This document shows, one piece after another, positions 25,818 through 32,804 of a DNA stretch of 64,000 bases. Under the pieces are notes generated by a model, which was not told the origin of the DNA, searched no databases, and worked only from the letters and a program-made list of their open reading frames with translations. Where the stretch lies: positions 372,001-436,000 of the forward strand of contig NZ_SOCP01000001.1 in the NCBI RefSeq assembly GCF_004364325.1, written 5' to 3'. The first letter of the stretch is position 1. Each line of letters begins with the position of its first letter. A program made the translations under genes and the position numbers. The DNA comes from Actinophytocola oryzae. GTDB lineage: Bacteria; Actinomycetota; Actinomycetes; Mycobacteriales; Pseudonocardiaceae.

Positions 25818-27458
25818 GTGCCGATCATCTACCTGGGCCTGGCCGCCGTCGCGGTCATCGTGGTCATCTCCATCGGGATGTACCTCCTCGGCTTCCTGCT
25901 CGCCGTGCTCGGCTTGGCCTTCCTGGCCGGTGCCGCGCTCGCGCTCGTCCTCGGGACCTACAAGTACATCGTCGCGTCCCTGGACGGCTTCGTGCCGAAC
26001 GGCCCGATCGAGCACCTGCGCATCGGACCCAGGCAGGAGAAGGGCGCCGACCCCGCCTACCGCAGCTACTACGCGGGGCCGGTGCTGCGCGACTACCGCA
26101 TGGTGCTTGCCCAGACCTACCGCGAGATGTGGACCACGCTCATCGGCGACATCGACTCGAGGAAGGCGCACCGGCCCGGCCCCGAGTCCTGGGCGTCGAA
26201 GGTGTGGGGGTGGGCGGAGAGCTCCATGCTCTACCCGGCTCTCAAGTACCCCGCCGCGGTCGTGGTGATCGCCGGGTTGTTCTTCGGCGCCCTGGCCGCC
26301 AGCACGTTCGTCGCGGTCGCCTCCCTGGTGTTCGCGGTGCTGCTGGTCCTCCTCGTGCTGTCCGCGGTGGCCACCGCGGGCGGGTCGTGGGTGTTCGAGG
26401 TGGGCGTGCTGTGGGTGCGTGGCATCACGATCGAGTGCGGCACCTGTCACGTCCGCGCGACGCGGCCGATCTACCGGTGCCCGGACTGCCGAAGCGAGCA
26501 CCGGCGGCTGCTGCCGGGGATGGCGGGCGTGCTCCACCGCACGTGTGCGTGCCAGACGGTCCTGCCGACCCTGCTCGCGAACGGCAAGGCGAAGCTCCCC
26601 GCCCAGTGCGCCGAGTGCAAGGCGCAGCTGCCGATCCACGGGCTCACCGCGCCGACGGTGCACATCCCGGTGATCGCGGGACCGACCGCGGGCAAGTCGG
26701 TCTACATGCAGACGGCGGTCAGCAGGCTGATGCTGCGGGACGACGGTTTCGAGTTCGCCGACGAGCGCGCGAAGCAGGACTTCGAGCGCAACCTCAAGCT
26801 GGGCGTGCTCGAGGATCCGCGCCGTGCCGTCAAGACCGCCGTCACCCGGCCCCGGGCCTACAACGTCTACGTCGGCGCGGAGGGAAGCAGGTCCCGGCGC
26901 CTGCTGTACCTGTACGACCCGGCCGGCGAGATCCCGGAGAGCGCCGACCAGCTCGCGGAGTCGCAGTTCCTCAAGCACACCAAGGGGATCGTGTTCATCG
27001 TGGACCCGTTCTCGCTGCGGCAGGTGCGGTCGGACACCGACCGCGCGGTGCTCGGGCGGGTCGGCGCGTCCAACACGGCGCCCAAGGAGGCGCTGGAACG
27101 GTTCACCGAGGCACTGCGTGAACACCTGCGCGTCAAGTCGAGCGAGCGCATCAAGGTCCCGGTCTCCGTCGTGCTCACCAAGGCGGACGCCTTGCTGGAG
27201 CCGTCGGGACCGACCCACCCGTACGCGGGGCGGGTGCTCGGGAGCCGGGCCGACCACGACGCGGCGGCACGGGACTGGCTCACCGAGATGGGACAGCGCG
27301 ACCTGCTGTCCTCGATGGACAACCAGTTCGCGACCGTGGCGTACTTCGTCGTGAGCTACCAGGACGCGCGGGACCTCGGGTCGACGGCGGGCGAGGTCGT
27401 CAACGACGACCCGGCCGCCCCGGTGCTCTGGTTACTGGACAGGAAGGCGTTGCGATGA
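25818..27458 (+). CDS. Membrane zinc-ribbon GTPase (double-GTPase type 1)
   Basis: 546 aa from the GTG at 25818, 2 nt after the previous stop. Two N-terminal transmembrane helices (about 2-50), a soluble loop, a second pair (about 145-200), then two zinc ribbons (CGTCH..CPDC near 208-223 and CACQ..CAEC near 245-270). The GTPase domain has G1 AGPTAGKS at 288-295, G3 DPAGE near 367 and G4 TKAD near 454, in the same order as the soluble GTPase upstream. Together they would make a membrane/cytosol GTPase pair. The longer in-frame ORF starting upstream would overlap GAP1 and lacks support. Its stop overlaps the start of a 44-codon gene. Confidence 0.82.
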   Translation: MPIIYLGLAAVAVIVVISIGMYLLGFLLAVLGLAFLAGAALALVLGTYKYIVASLDGFVPNGPIEHLRIGPRQEKGADPAYRSYYAGPVLRDYRMVLAQTYREMWTTLIGDIDSRKAHRPGPESWASKVWGWAESSMLYPALKYPAAVVVIAGLFFGALAASTFVAVASLVFAVLLVLLVLSAVATAGGSWVFEVGVLWVRGITIECGTCHVRATRPIYRCPDCRSEHRRLLPGMAGVLHRTCACQTVLPTLLANGKAKLPAQCAECKAQLPIHGLTAPTVHIPVIAGPTAGKSVYMQTAVSRLMLRDDGFEFADERAKQDFERNLKLGVLEDPRRAVKTAVTRPRAYNVYVGAEGSRSRRLLYLYDPAGEIPESADQLAESQFLKHTKGIVFIVDPFSLRQVRSDTDRAVLGRVGASNTAPKEALERFTEALREHLRVKSSERIKVPVSVVLTKADALLEPSGPTHPYAGRVLGSRADHDAAARDWLTEMGQRDLLSSMDNQFATVAYFVVSYQDARDLGSTAGEVVNDDPAAPVLWLLDRKALR

Positions 27459-27589
27459 ACGACATCCCACGCGCGGTGATCACCGGCAGGCGGGTCGCGA
27501 TGGCTGGACTCATCATCGCGATGGTGCTCACGGTGCTGGCCGTCGTCATGCTGATCGCCCTGTGGGCCACGCGGCCCGTGGTCGTCTAG
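27455..27589 (+). CDS. 44-aa single-pass membrane peptide ending the GTPase operon
   Basis: MNDIPRAVITGRRVAM, then one hydrophobic helix (about residues 17-37) and the short tail ATRPVVV. It starts within the stop of the membrane GTPase (ATGA overlap), the same coupling used throughout this operon, which supports it being a real gene despite its size. Topology by positive-inside rule: N-terminus in. It may assist the membrane GTPase, or be a small membrane toxin-like output; neither is shown. Its last four bases overlap the stop of the convergent GrpE-like gene. Confidence 0.6.
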   Translation: MNDIPRAVITGRRVAMAGLIIAMVLTVLAVVMLIALWATRPVVV

Positions 27590-27960
27590 TCGGCCGCGGC
27601 GAACTTGAACACCACGACCTCCGCGAACCGCACGACCTTCTCCTCGGTGCGGTACCCGGGCCTGCGTGCGTCGCAGACGTGCCCGTCGAGCGCCTCGTCG
27701 TCCGTCGGCCGGGTACCGACGGCGCGGTGGCGGCGCCGGTCGAACTCGCTGCCCGGCTCGGCACGGAACTCCTCGACGCCCTGGCGTTCGAGGATCATCG
27801 TGACGTCCTCGACGACCTCGCCGCACAGTCGGACGAGGTCGTCGTTCTCACGCATGGCGACCGTCCTGCTGCGCCAGTCGTCTGCCAGCTTGATCAGCTC
27901 CCGCACGGCCGACCGCGTCTGCGCGGGCGTGGGAGGTTCGGTCTCGGTCTCGTTCTCCAC
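27586..27960 (-). CDS. GrpE-like nucleotide-exchange factor
   Basis: 124 aa, GTG start. The N-terminal half is a charged helix (TRSAVRELIKLADDWRSR) and the C-terminal half fits the GrpE beta domain: GVEEFRAEPGSEFDRRRHRAVGTR (split for length) with the typical FDxxxHxAV pattern, then GYRTEEKVVRFAEVVVFK. It is shorter than housekeeping GrpE because the long N-terminal coiled coil is reduced. It is convergent with the GTPase operon and divergent from the TIR-membrane gene (53 nt). The obvious partner is the lid-less Hsp70 of the same module, nine kilobases away. Opposite strand allows separate regulation of chaperone cycling. Confidence 0.82.
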   Translation of the reverse strand: MENETETEPPTPAQTRSAVRELIKLADDWRSRTVAMRENDDLVRLCGEVVEDVTMILERQGVEEFRAEPGSEFDRRRHRAVGTRPTDDEALDGHVCDARRPGYRTEEKVVRFAEVVVFKFAAAD

Positions 27961-28013
27961 GGTTCGAAAATAGTAAGCGCAGGCGAGGTAATCAAGCTCA
28001 TCCGAGAGAAACC

Positions 28014-29408
28014 ATGTACCGCATATTCGTGAACTACCGGCGAGGTACGCACTCGATGTCGGTCGCGGCCCTCGCCCAAAGTCTTGCCCACCATTTCGGC
28101 GACGACGAGGTTTTCCTCGACGTCGGTATTCCGTCGGGGGAGCAGTATTCGGGGGAGATCAGGAACCGGCTGCTCGGCTGCGACGTCCTGCTGGCGGTGA
28201 TCCACGACGGCTGGCTCGAGACGTTCGGCCGGACGCGCTGGAAGGACTGGGTCCTCTACGAGATAGCCACGGCGCTCGAGAAGCCCATCACCGTGATCCC
28301 GGTCCTGCTGGAGGACGCGAAGCCGCCGGTGTGGGAGGAACTCCCCGAGCAGATCGCGGACCTCTCGCTCATCCAGACCGCACGCATCCGGTCCGCCGAA
28401 CTCCGTTCCGATGTGGACAACCTCATTCGGCGAATCGAACACCACATCGACGTCGACGACCCCGTACCGCCGAAAGAACGGGCGGGATCCGGGCGGAAGA
28501 GAACGGGGCTGAGAATCGCCGGGCTGGCATTTCTGCTGTTCCTGGTGACACCGGTGCTGTTCTTCGACGCCGGACCGCTGTGGCGGATGTTCGCCCTGCC
28601 GGCGTTCGCGTCGGCCGCGTTGCTCGCGCTCGCCTCCGCGTTCACGGTCGTCACGTCGTGGTCGCTGAGAAGGGTGGGGGTCCGCCTCGACCGGAACGCC
28701 GGCCGCCGATCACACCGCGAGGCGCTGTCGAGGAGCTGGCTCCTGCCGGCACTCCTGGTCCTCTTCACCGCTTTCTCCGTGTCGAGGGCCATGACCCAGG
28801 ACGGTGGCTGGCAGGAGTGGGAGTGGTGGTACGTCGCCGTGATCGTCCTGGTCACCGTCTTCTACTTCCACCGCTGGTGGCGCCGGACCACCGAGGACGA
28901 CGACGCGTGGCCACCGCCCGTGTCCCCGGACCACTGGGTGTTCCGGCGGGCGGCCCTGCGGCTCCACGACAGGCTGACGACCGACAAGGAGTGGCGCCAT
29001 CCGCGGTCGAGGAAGACCCAGCGGCAGGCCGTGTCCGTCTACCTGGACCTGGCCCAGGCGCGACAGGACCTCGTCGACAGGGCCACGATCCCCGTCACCC
29101 GCTGGATCCGCAACGGGTACGACGGACTGACCAAGGTCTACCTCGCGTGGTTCACCAGCGTCGTGCTGCTGGACCTGGCGGCCACGGCGGCACTGGTGTT
29201 CGGCGACCCCGTGCGGGGGACGCCGTTCCGGGTCATCGCCATCACCCTCGCCGGAGCCGCCGCCTTCACCGCGGCCATGGTGACGACCTGCTTCCTCCTC
29301 GACCGCTACCGGGTCACCAGGTGGATCGACGAGCTGACGGAGTGGCAGTCGAGACTGGGCCCGTTGATCTTCTGTGCCAACGAGTCCGCACCCGTGCAGA
29401 CCCGATAG
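28014..29408 (+). CDS. TIR-domain multi-pass membrane protein
   Basis: 464 aa. Residues 1-145 are a TIR domain: MYRIFVNYRRGTHS (strand A), VFLDVGIPSGEQY (BB loop), and DWVLYEIATALEK with E83 at the usual catalytic position, then ITVIPVLLE. A basic linker leads to about six transmembrane helices (from residue 165 on), with a soluble charged section between the fourth and fifth (around 300-370). GAGAG before the ATG supports the start. It sits next to the GTPase/Hsp70 module but on its own promoter, and is a good candidate for its toxic effector: NAD+ depletion or membrane disruption. It lacks the Gly/Asn motif seen on the TIR at 11.3 kb. Confidence 0.87.
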   Translation: MYRIFVNYRRGTHSMSVAALAQSLAHHFGDDEVFLDVGIPSGEQYSGEIRNRLLGCDVLLAVIHDGWLETFGRTRWKDWVLYEIATALEKPITVIPVLLEDAKPPVWEELPEQIADLSLIQTARIRSAELRSDVDNLIRRIEHHIDVDDPVPPKERAGSGRKRTGLRIAGLAFLLFLVTPVLFFDAGPLWRMFALPAFASAALLALASAFTVVTSWSLRRVGVRLDRNAGRRSHREALSRSWLLPALLVLFTAFSVSRAMTQDGGWQEWEWWYVAVIVLVTVFYFHRWWRRTTEDDDAWPPPVSPDHWVFRRAALRLHDRLTTDKEWRHPRSRKTQRQAVSVYLDLAQARQDLVDRATIPVTRWIRNGYDGLTKVYLAWFTSVVLLDLAATAALVFGDPVRGTPFRVIAITLAGAAAFTAAMVTTCFLLDRYRVTRWIDELTEWQSRLGPLIFCANESAPVQTR

Positions 29409-29417
29409 GACGCGCGG

Positions 29418-30686
29418 TCACCGGGTCACCCTGCGTTCGCGTACGGCCGCCACGGCCTTGGCGACCTGGGCGTCGAAGGCGTCGAGCTGCTCGGCTTCCG
29501 CGGCGCTCGCGACGAAGGCGCGTCGGTCGCAGGCCGTGCCCGCGCGCCAGATCCGGTCGATCCCGCGGGTCGCGGTGATGTCGGTCAGCGGGTCACCGGA
29601 CACGAGGACCAGGTCCGCGCGCTGTCCTGGCGCGACACGTCCCCGGTCGGCGAGGCCGAACACCCGTGCCGGTGCGGTCGTGGCGGCGGCCAGGGCCTGC
29701 GTCGGGCTGATGCCGCAGCGGACGAGTAGCTCCAGCTCCCGGTGCAGGCTCGCCCCGAACACCGTTCCCGGGTTCGGGGCGTCGGTGCCCGCCAGCAGGG
29801 TGACCCCAGCCTCGGCCAGTCGCCGCACGTTGTCCTCGGCCCGCGAGTAGGGCGGCATCCGGCGGCCGTTCCAGCCCGAGACACTCGTGGCCAACCGGCG
29901 TGTCCAGGCTTCCCCGAGCGCGTCGGCGAGCCTCGGGTCAGCCACCACGGCCGCGCCACCCGACTCGCCGAGGGTGTTCTCGACGGTCGCCAGCGTCGGG
30001 CCGACCGCTATGCCGGCGTCGGCGATGCGTCCGACCAGGGCCTCGTCCAGCTCGGCGTCCACGGGCACGTGGGCCACCACGTCGACACCGGCCGCCACGA
30101 CCTCCCTGACCCCGGCCACCGAGGACACGTGCGCGACGACGACCAACCCGCTGGCGTGTGCGGCGGTGGTCAGCGCGGTGATGGTCCCCGCGTCCAGCGA
30201 GGGCCACAGCCCCCCGGTGCCGGAGAAGATCTTCAGGTAGTCCGAGCCCGCCGCGATCCGTTCCGCGACGAACCGCTCGGCCTGGTCGGTGGCGGTCAAC
30301 GTCGGGAACGGGGCGTACATGATCGACGGGTGTCCGCCCGGTGCGGTGGCGCCGACACCCGACGACCGCACGTCGGCCACGTCCGGACGCGAGCCTGCCT
30401 GGTCCTTGGCCTCGGCCACCAGGTCGGGTTTGCTGAACATGTCGAGCACGGTGGTGACGCCGAAGGTCAGCGACTGCGCGAGGGCACCGGGTACGAGGTG
30501 CACGTGCGTGTCGATCAGCCCGGGAAGCACGGTCCCGCCACCCGCGTCGATCACCTGGTCGCCGTCACGGGTGGCCGAGGCGGCAGAGCAGTCGGCGATC
30601 ACGCCGTCCGCGAACCGGACCGACGTCCAGTCCCGCGATCTGGTCCCGTCGAACACCTTCGCGTTCACGATCGTCGTCGCGGCCAC
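29418..30686 (-). CDS. Imidazolonepropionase-like amidohydrolase
   Basis: 422 aa from a GTG preceded by GGGGGAGGG; longer in-frame starts lack any site. Metal-dependent hydrolase of the amidohydrolase superfamily: DTHVHL (first metal ligands), YLKIFSGTG (bridging Lys region), AHVSS and AHVP (His ligands), and GTDAPNPG (final Asp). The C-terminal RVAPGQRADLVLVSGDP closes the small beta domain. Family members act on cyclic amides, dipeptides or prolidase-type substrates; substrate not predictable. The AraC-type gene ends 28 nt upstream on the same strand, so the two may be one operon. Confidence 0.88.
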   Translation of the reverse strand: MAATTIVNAKVFDGTRSRDWTSVRFADGVIADCSAASATRDGDQVIDAGGGTVLPGLIDTHVHLVPGALAQSLTFGVTTVLDMFSKPDLVAEAKDQAGSRPDVADVRSSGVGATAPGGHPSIMYAPFPTLTATDQAERFVAERIAAGSDYLKIFSGTGGLWPSLDAGTITALTTAAHASGLVVVAHVSSVAGVREVVAAGVDVVAHVPVDAELDEALVGRIADAGIAVGPTLATVENTLGESGGAAVVADPRLADALGEAWTRRLATSVSGWNGRRMPPYSRAEDNVRRLAEAGVTLLAGTDAPNPGTVFGASLHRELELLVRCGISPTQALAAATTAPARVFGLADRGRVAPGQRADLVLVSGDPLTDITATRGIDRIWRAGTACDRRAFVASAAEAEQLDAFDAQVAKAVAAVRERRVTR

Positions 30687-30714
30687 GACACCCTCCCCCC
30701 GCACGCGGGCGAGT

Positions 30715-31542
30715 CTACGACGCCATCGCACCCGCGCCGGCCGGAACACGCAGGTCGGCCAGGAAGGGACGGTACGACGCGGAGTGGTCGTGCCCGCACG
30801 CACAGCGGTCCGGCGCGCCGAGCAGCTCGCGCGGGGTGAGGCCGGTGAGGCGCAGGCACTCGCGGCACAGGTGTGCGTGGTCGGCGTACCCGGCGTCGAG
30901 CGCCATACCCGTGAGCCCGTCGCCGACACCGGCCTGCGCGAGCGCGAGGAAGCCCTGGAAGCGGAGCGTCCGCTGGAGTGGCTTCGGTCCGATGCCGACG
31001 CGCCGCAGGAACCGGCGCCGCAGCTGGCTCGCCGAGATGGCGAGGTCGTCGGCGAGCGAGGCGACCTCGACGGGCCGCCACGGCATCAACCGCCGCACCG
31101 CCTCGGCGACCAGGGGGTCGGCGGCGCCCGGTCGCAGTCGCGACGCGAGGTGGTCCTGGACGAGGTCGAGCGTCGCCCCGGCCGGTGCGTCGGCGATGGC
31201 CTCACCCAGGCGGGACGCGTCGTGCCCCCACAGCTCGTCGAGCCCGATCCGCTGGTCGGCCAGCTCGTCGAGCGCCACCGGCAGCCGCAGCGTGCCGGGG
31301 GAGAACCGGACCCCGACGACGGTGGTGTGCGGCGCGATCACGTCGACGTCCGGCCTGGTCAGTGGTCCGGTCAGGCGTGGGAGGCCGCCGAGCCGGCAGA
31401 CCAGCTCGACGCCGCCGGTGGGGAGGTTGCGCTGCGCGTACGGCTCGGCCCCCGTGTGCTGCACCCACACGGTCCGCACCACGCCGGCCAGCGCCGGCCG
31501 CGGTGCCGACTCCACATAGGTCGATGTCGGGGACCGCGGCAC
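30715..31542 (-). CDS. AraC-family transcriptional regulator
   Basis: 275 aa from the GTG at 31542. The C-terminal ~100 residues form the two-HTH AraC domain (VASLADDLAISASQLRRRF and the second helix MALDAGYADHAHLCRECLRLTGL, then TPRELL). The N-terminal part resembles the DUF6597-type sensor seen with many actinobacterial AraC proteins (QRNLPTGGVELVCRLGG). A short Cys/His tail follows (CACGHDHS). Start uncertain: no ribosome site, but TACCCT just upstream could be a -10 for a leaderless message. It may control the downstream amidohydrolase. Confidence 0.88.
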   Translation of the reverse strand: MPRSPTSTYVESAPRPALAGVVRTVWVQHTGAEPYAQRNLPTGGVELVCRLGGLPRLTGPLTRPDVDVIAPHTTVVGVRFSPGTLRLPVALDELADQRIGLDELWGHDASRLGEAIADAPAGATLDLVQDHLASRLRPGAADPLVAEAVRRLMPWRPVEVASLADDLAISASQLRRRFLRRVGIGPKPLQRTLRFQGFLALAQAGVGDGLTGMALDAGYADHAHLCRECLRLTGLTPRELLGAPDRCACGHDHSASYRPFLADLRVPAGAGAMAS

Positions 31543-31959
31543 GCGCCCAGGGTAGTGCGCTCTCCCGGGAGTCGGCGCACCTACCGGTCCGGTGGTCGGT
31601 CCAGTACGGGGCGTTACCACTTTCGCTAGGCGGCGATTCGGATTGTGTGAGCCTTATTGTTCGGGCAACCAAATCGAGGGCCACGGTTCTGGTCAGCGGA
31701 ATATGCAACGTGCAATCGGCAGTTTGATGCCCCAACCACAGCCCTCGTCACCAGCGGAAAGCGGTCGAAAACGGACTATGCGACTACGCTCTGTGATCAG
31801 GGGGGCCGGTTGTTTACTCTCGTCCTGAATGGTCTTAGAGTGGCCGCGCGGCGGGACTCCATCGATTACTGCGAATGCCGGTGATGATGTGATTTGTGCT
31901 GCGCCGAATGTCGTACCGAGGGCTGGGAGTGCTCGTCTGTGAATAGGAGAGCGAGTGGC
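31543..31959. other. Divergent intergenic region upstream of the first Roadblock pair
   Basis: About 400 nt with no convincing gene; lower GC than the flanks. It should hold the promoters for the AraC gene (leftward) and the Roadblock pair (rightward). AGGAGA at 31945-31950 is the ribosome site of the first Roadblock gene. I find no clear inverted repeat. Confidence 0.4.
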
Positions 31960-32334
31960 ATGAATGTCGAAACCTCTCTCAAGGAGGCCATGTCCATCGA
32001 CGGCGCGGTGGGTGTCGCGCTGGTGGACTACGAGAGCGGCATGTCGCTCGGCACGATGGGGGGCGGCGACTGGCTCGAGCTGGACGTCGCCGCCGCGGGC
32101 AACACCGAGGTGGTGCGGGCCAAGATGCGCGTCATGGCCGCCCTCGCGCTCGACGACACCATCGAGGACATCCTCATCACGCTCGGCCGCCAGTACCACC
32201 TGATCCGGTTGATCAGCGACAACGTGAGCAGCTCCCCGTCGCTGTTCCTCTACCTCGTCCTCGACCGGTCGCGGTCGAACCTGGCGCTCGCCCGCCACCA
32301 CCTCAGGCGCATCGAGGGTGACCTGACGGTATGA
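31960..32334 (+). CDS. Roadblock/LC7-like protein, pair 1 first gene
   Basis: 124 aa, one small alpha/beta domain of the Roadblock type (GVALVDYESGMSLG, then a central helix and LFLYLVLDRSRSNLALARHHL). Such proteins act as dimeric regulators or GTPase-activating partners of small Ras-like GTPases (as MglB), or in conservons. AGGAGA lies 9 nt before the ATG, the same arrangement as in the paralogue at 62978. It ends in GDLTV-stop overlapping the next start (ATGA). No MglA-like GTPase is adjacent. The paralogue at 62.9 kb is about 80% identical by eye, with the last 39 nt identical. Confidence 0.75.
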   Translation: MNVETSLKEAMSIDGAVGVALVDYESGMSLGTMGGGDWLELDVAAAGNTEVVRAKMRVMAALALDDTIEDILITLGRQYHLIRLISDNVSSSPSLFLYLVLDRSRSNLALARHHLRRIEGDLTV

Positions 32335-32804
32335 GTGACGCGGCGCGGCTGCCGAGGCGTCGGGTGTCCTCGGCATCGGGTGACATGACGCGGTCCACCC
32401 GCGGTGGGCAGGCGGACCTGTCGGTGGTGGACGACGCGCTGCGCAGCGTGAGCGGCAAGGACGCCAACATCTACGGCATGCTGGTGGCCAGCGCGGACGG
32501 GTTGGTTCTCGCCACCGACACCCGCGACATCCACGTCGAGACGGTCGCGGCGATGGCCGCCGCGGCCGCCAGCATCGCGATCCAGTTCACCAGCCAGGCC
32601 GACATCGGCGACTCCAGGGCGTCGATCTTCGAGGGCGCCACCGGGTACGTCGCCGTCTTCCCGGTCGAGCCGAGCGTGCTGCTGGTCGTGTTCGGTCAGA
32701 AGGACCTGACCATGGGCATGTTCAACATCGCGGCGCGCAACGCGCTCGCCGCGCTGCAGGAGGCGATCCGCCGCCGTCGGATGATCAAGGCACGCGAGAT
32801 CTAG
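32331..32804 (+). CDS. Roadblock/LC7 domain protein, pair 1 second gene
   Basis: 157 aa. A ~35-residue Arg/Ser-rich leader precedes a Roadblock/LC7 domain (VDDALRSVSGKDANIYGMLVAS split here; then DGLVLATD, and GYVAVFPVEPSVLLVVFGQKD). Overlaps the previous gene by 4 nt, so two Roadblock domains are made together and may form a heterodimer. Its stop shares CTAG with the convergent DUF6351 gene. The second copy of the pair lies 31 kb downstream and is more diverged at this position than at the first gene. Confidence 0.82.
   Translation: MSDAARLPRRRVSSASGDMTRSTRGGQADLSVVDDALRSVSGKDANIYGMLVASADGLVLATDTRDIHVETVAAMAAAAASIAIQFTSQADIGDSRASIFEGATGYVAVFPVEPSVLLVVFGQKDLTMGMFNIAARNALAALQEAIRRRRMIKAREI

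Noticed and set aside
28014..29408. Gly/Asn adaptor motif in the second TIR protein
   Set aside because: Searched by eye for QSGGIG or RNIS-like text; absent, so this TIR does not belong to the motif-linked pair at 11.3 kb.
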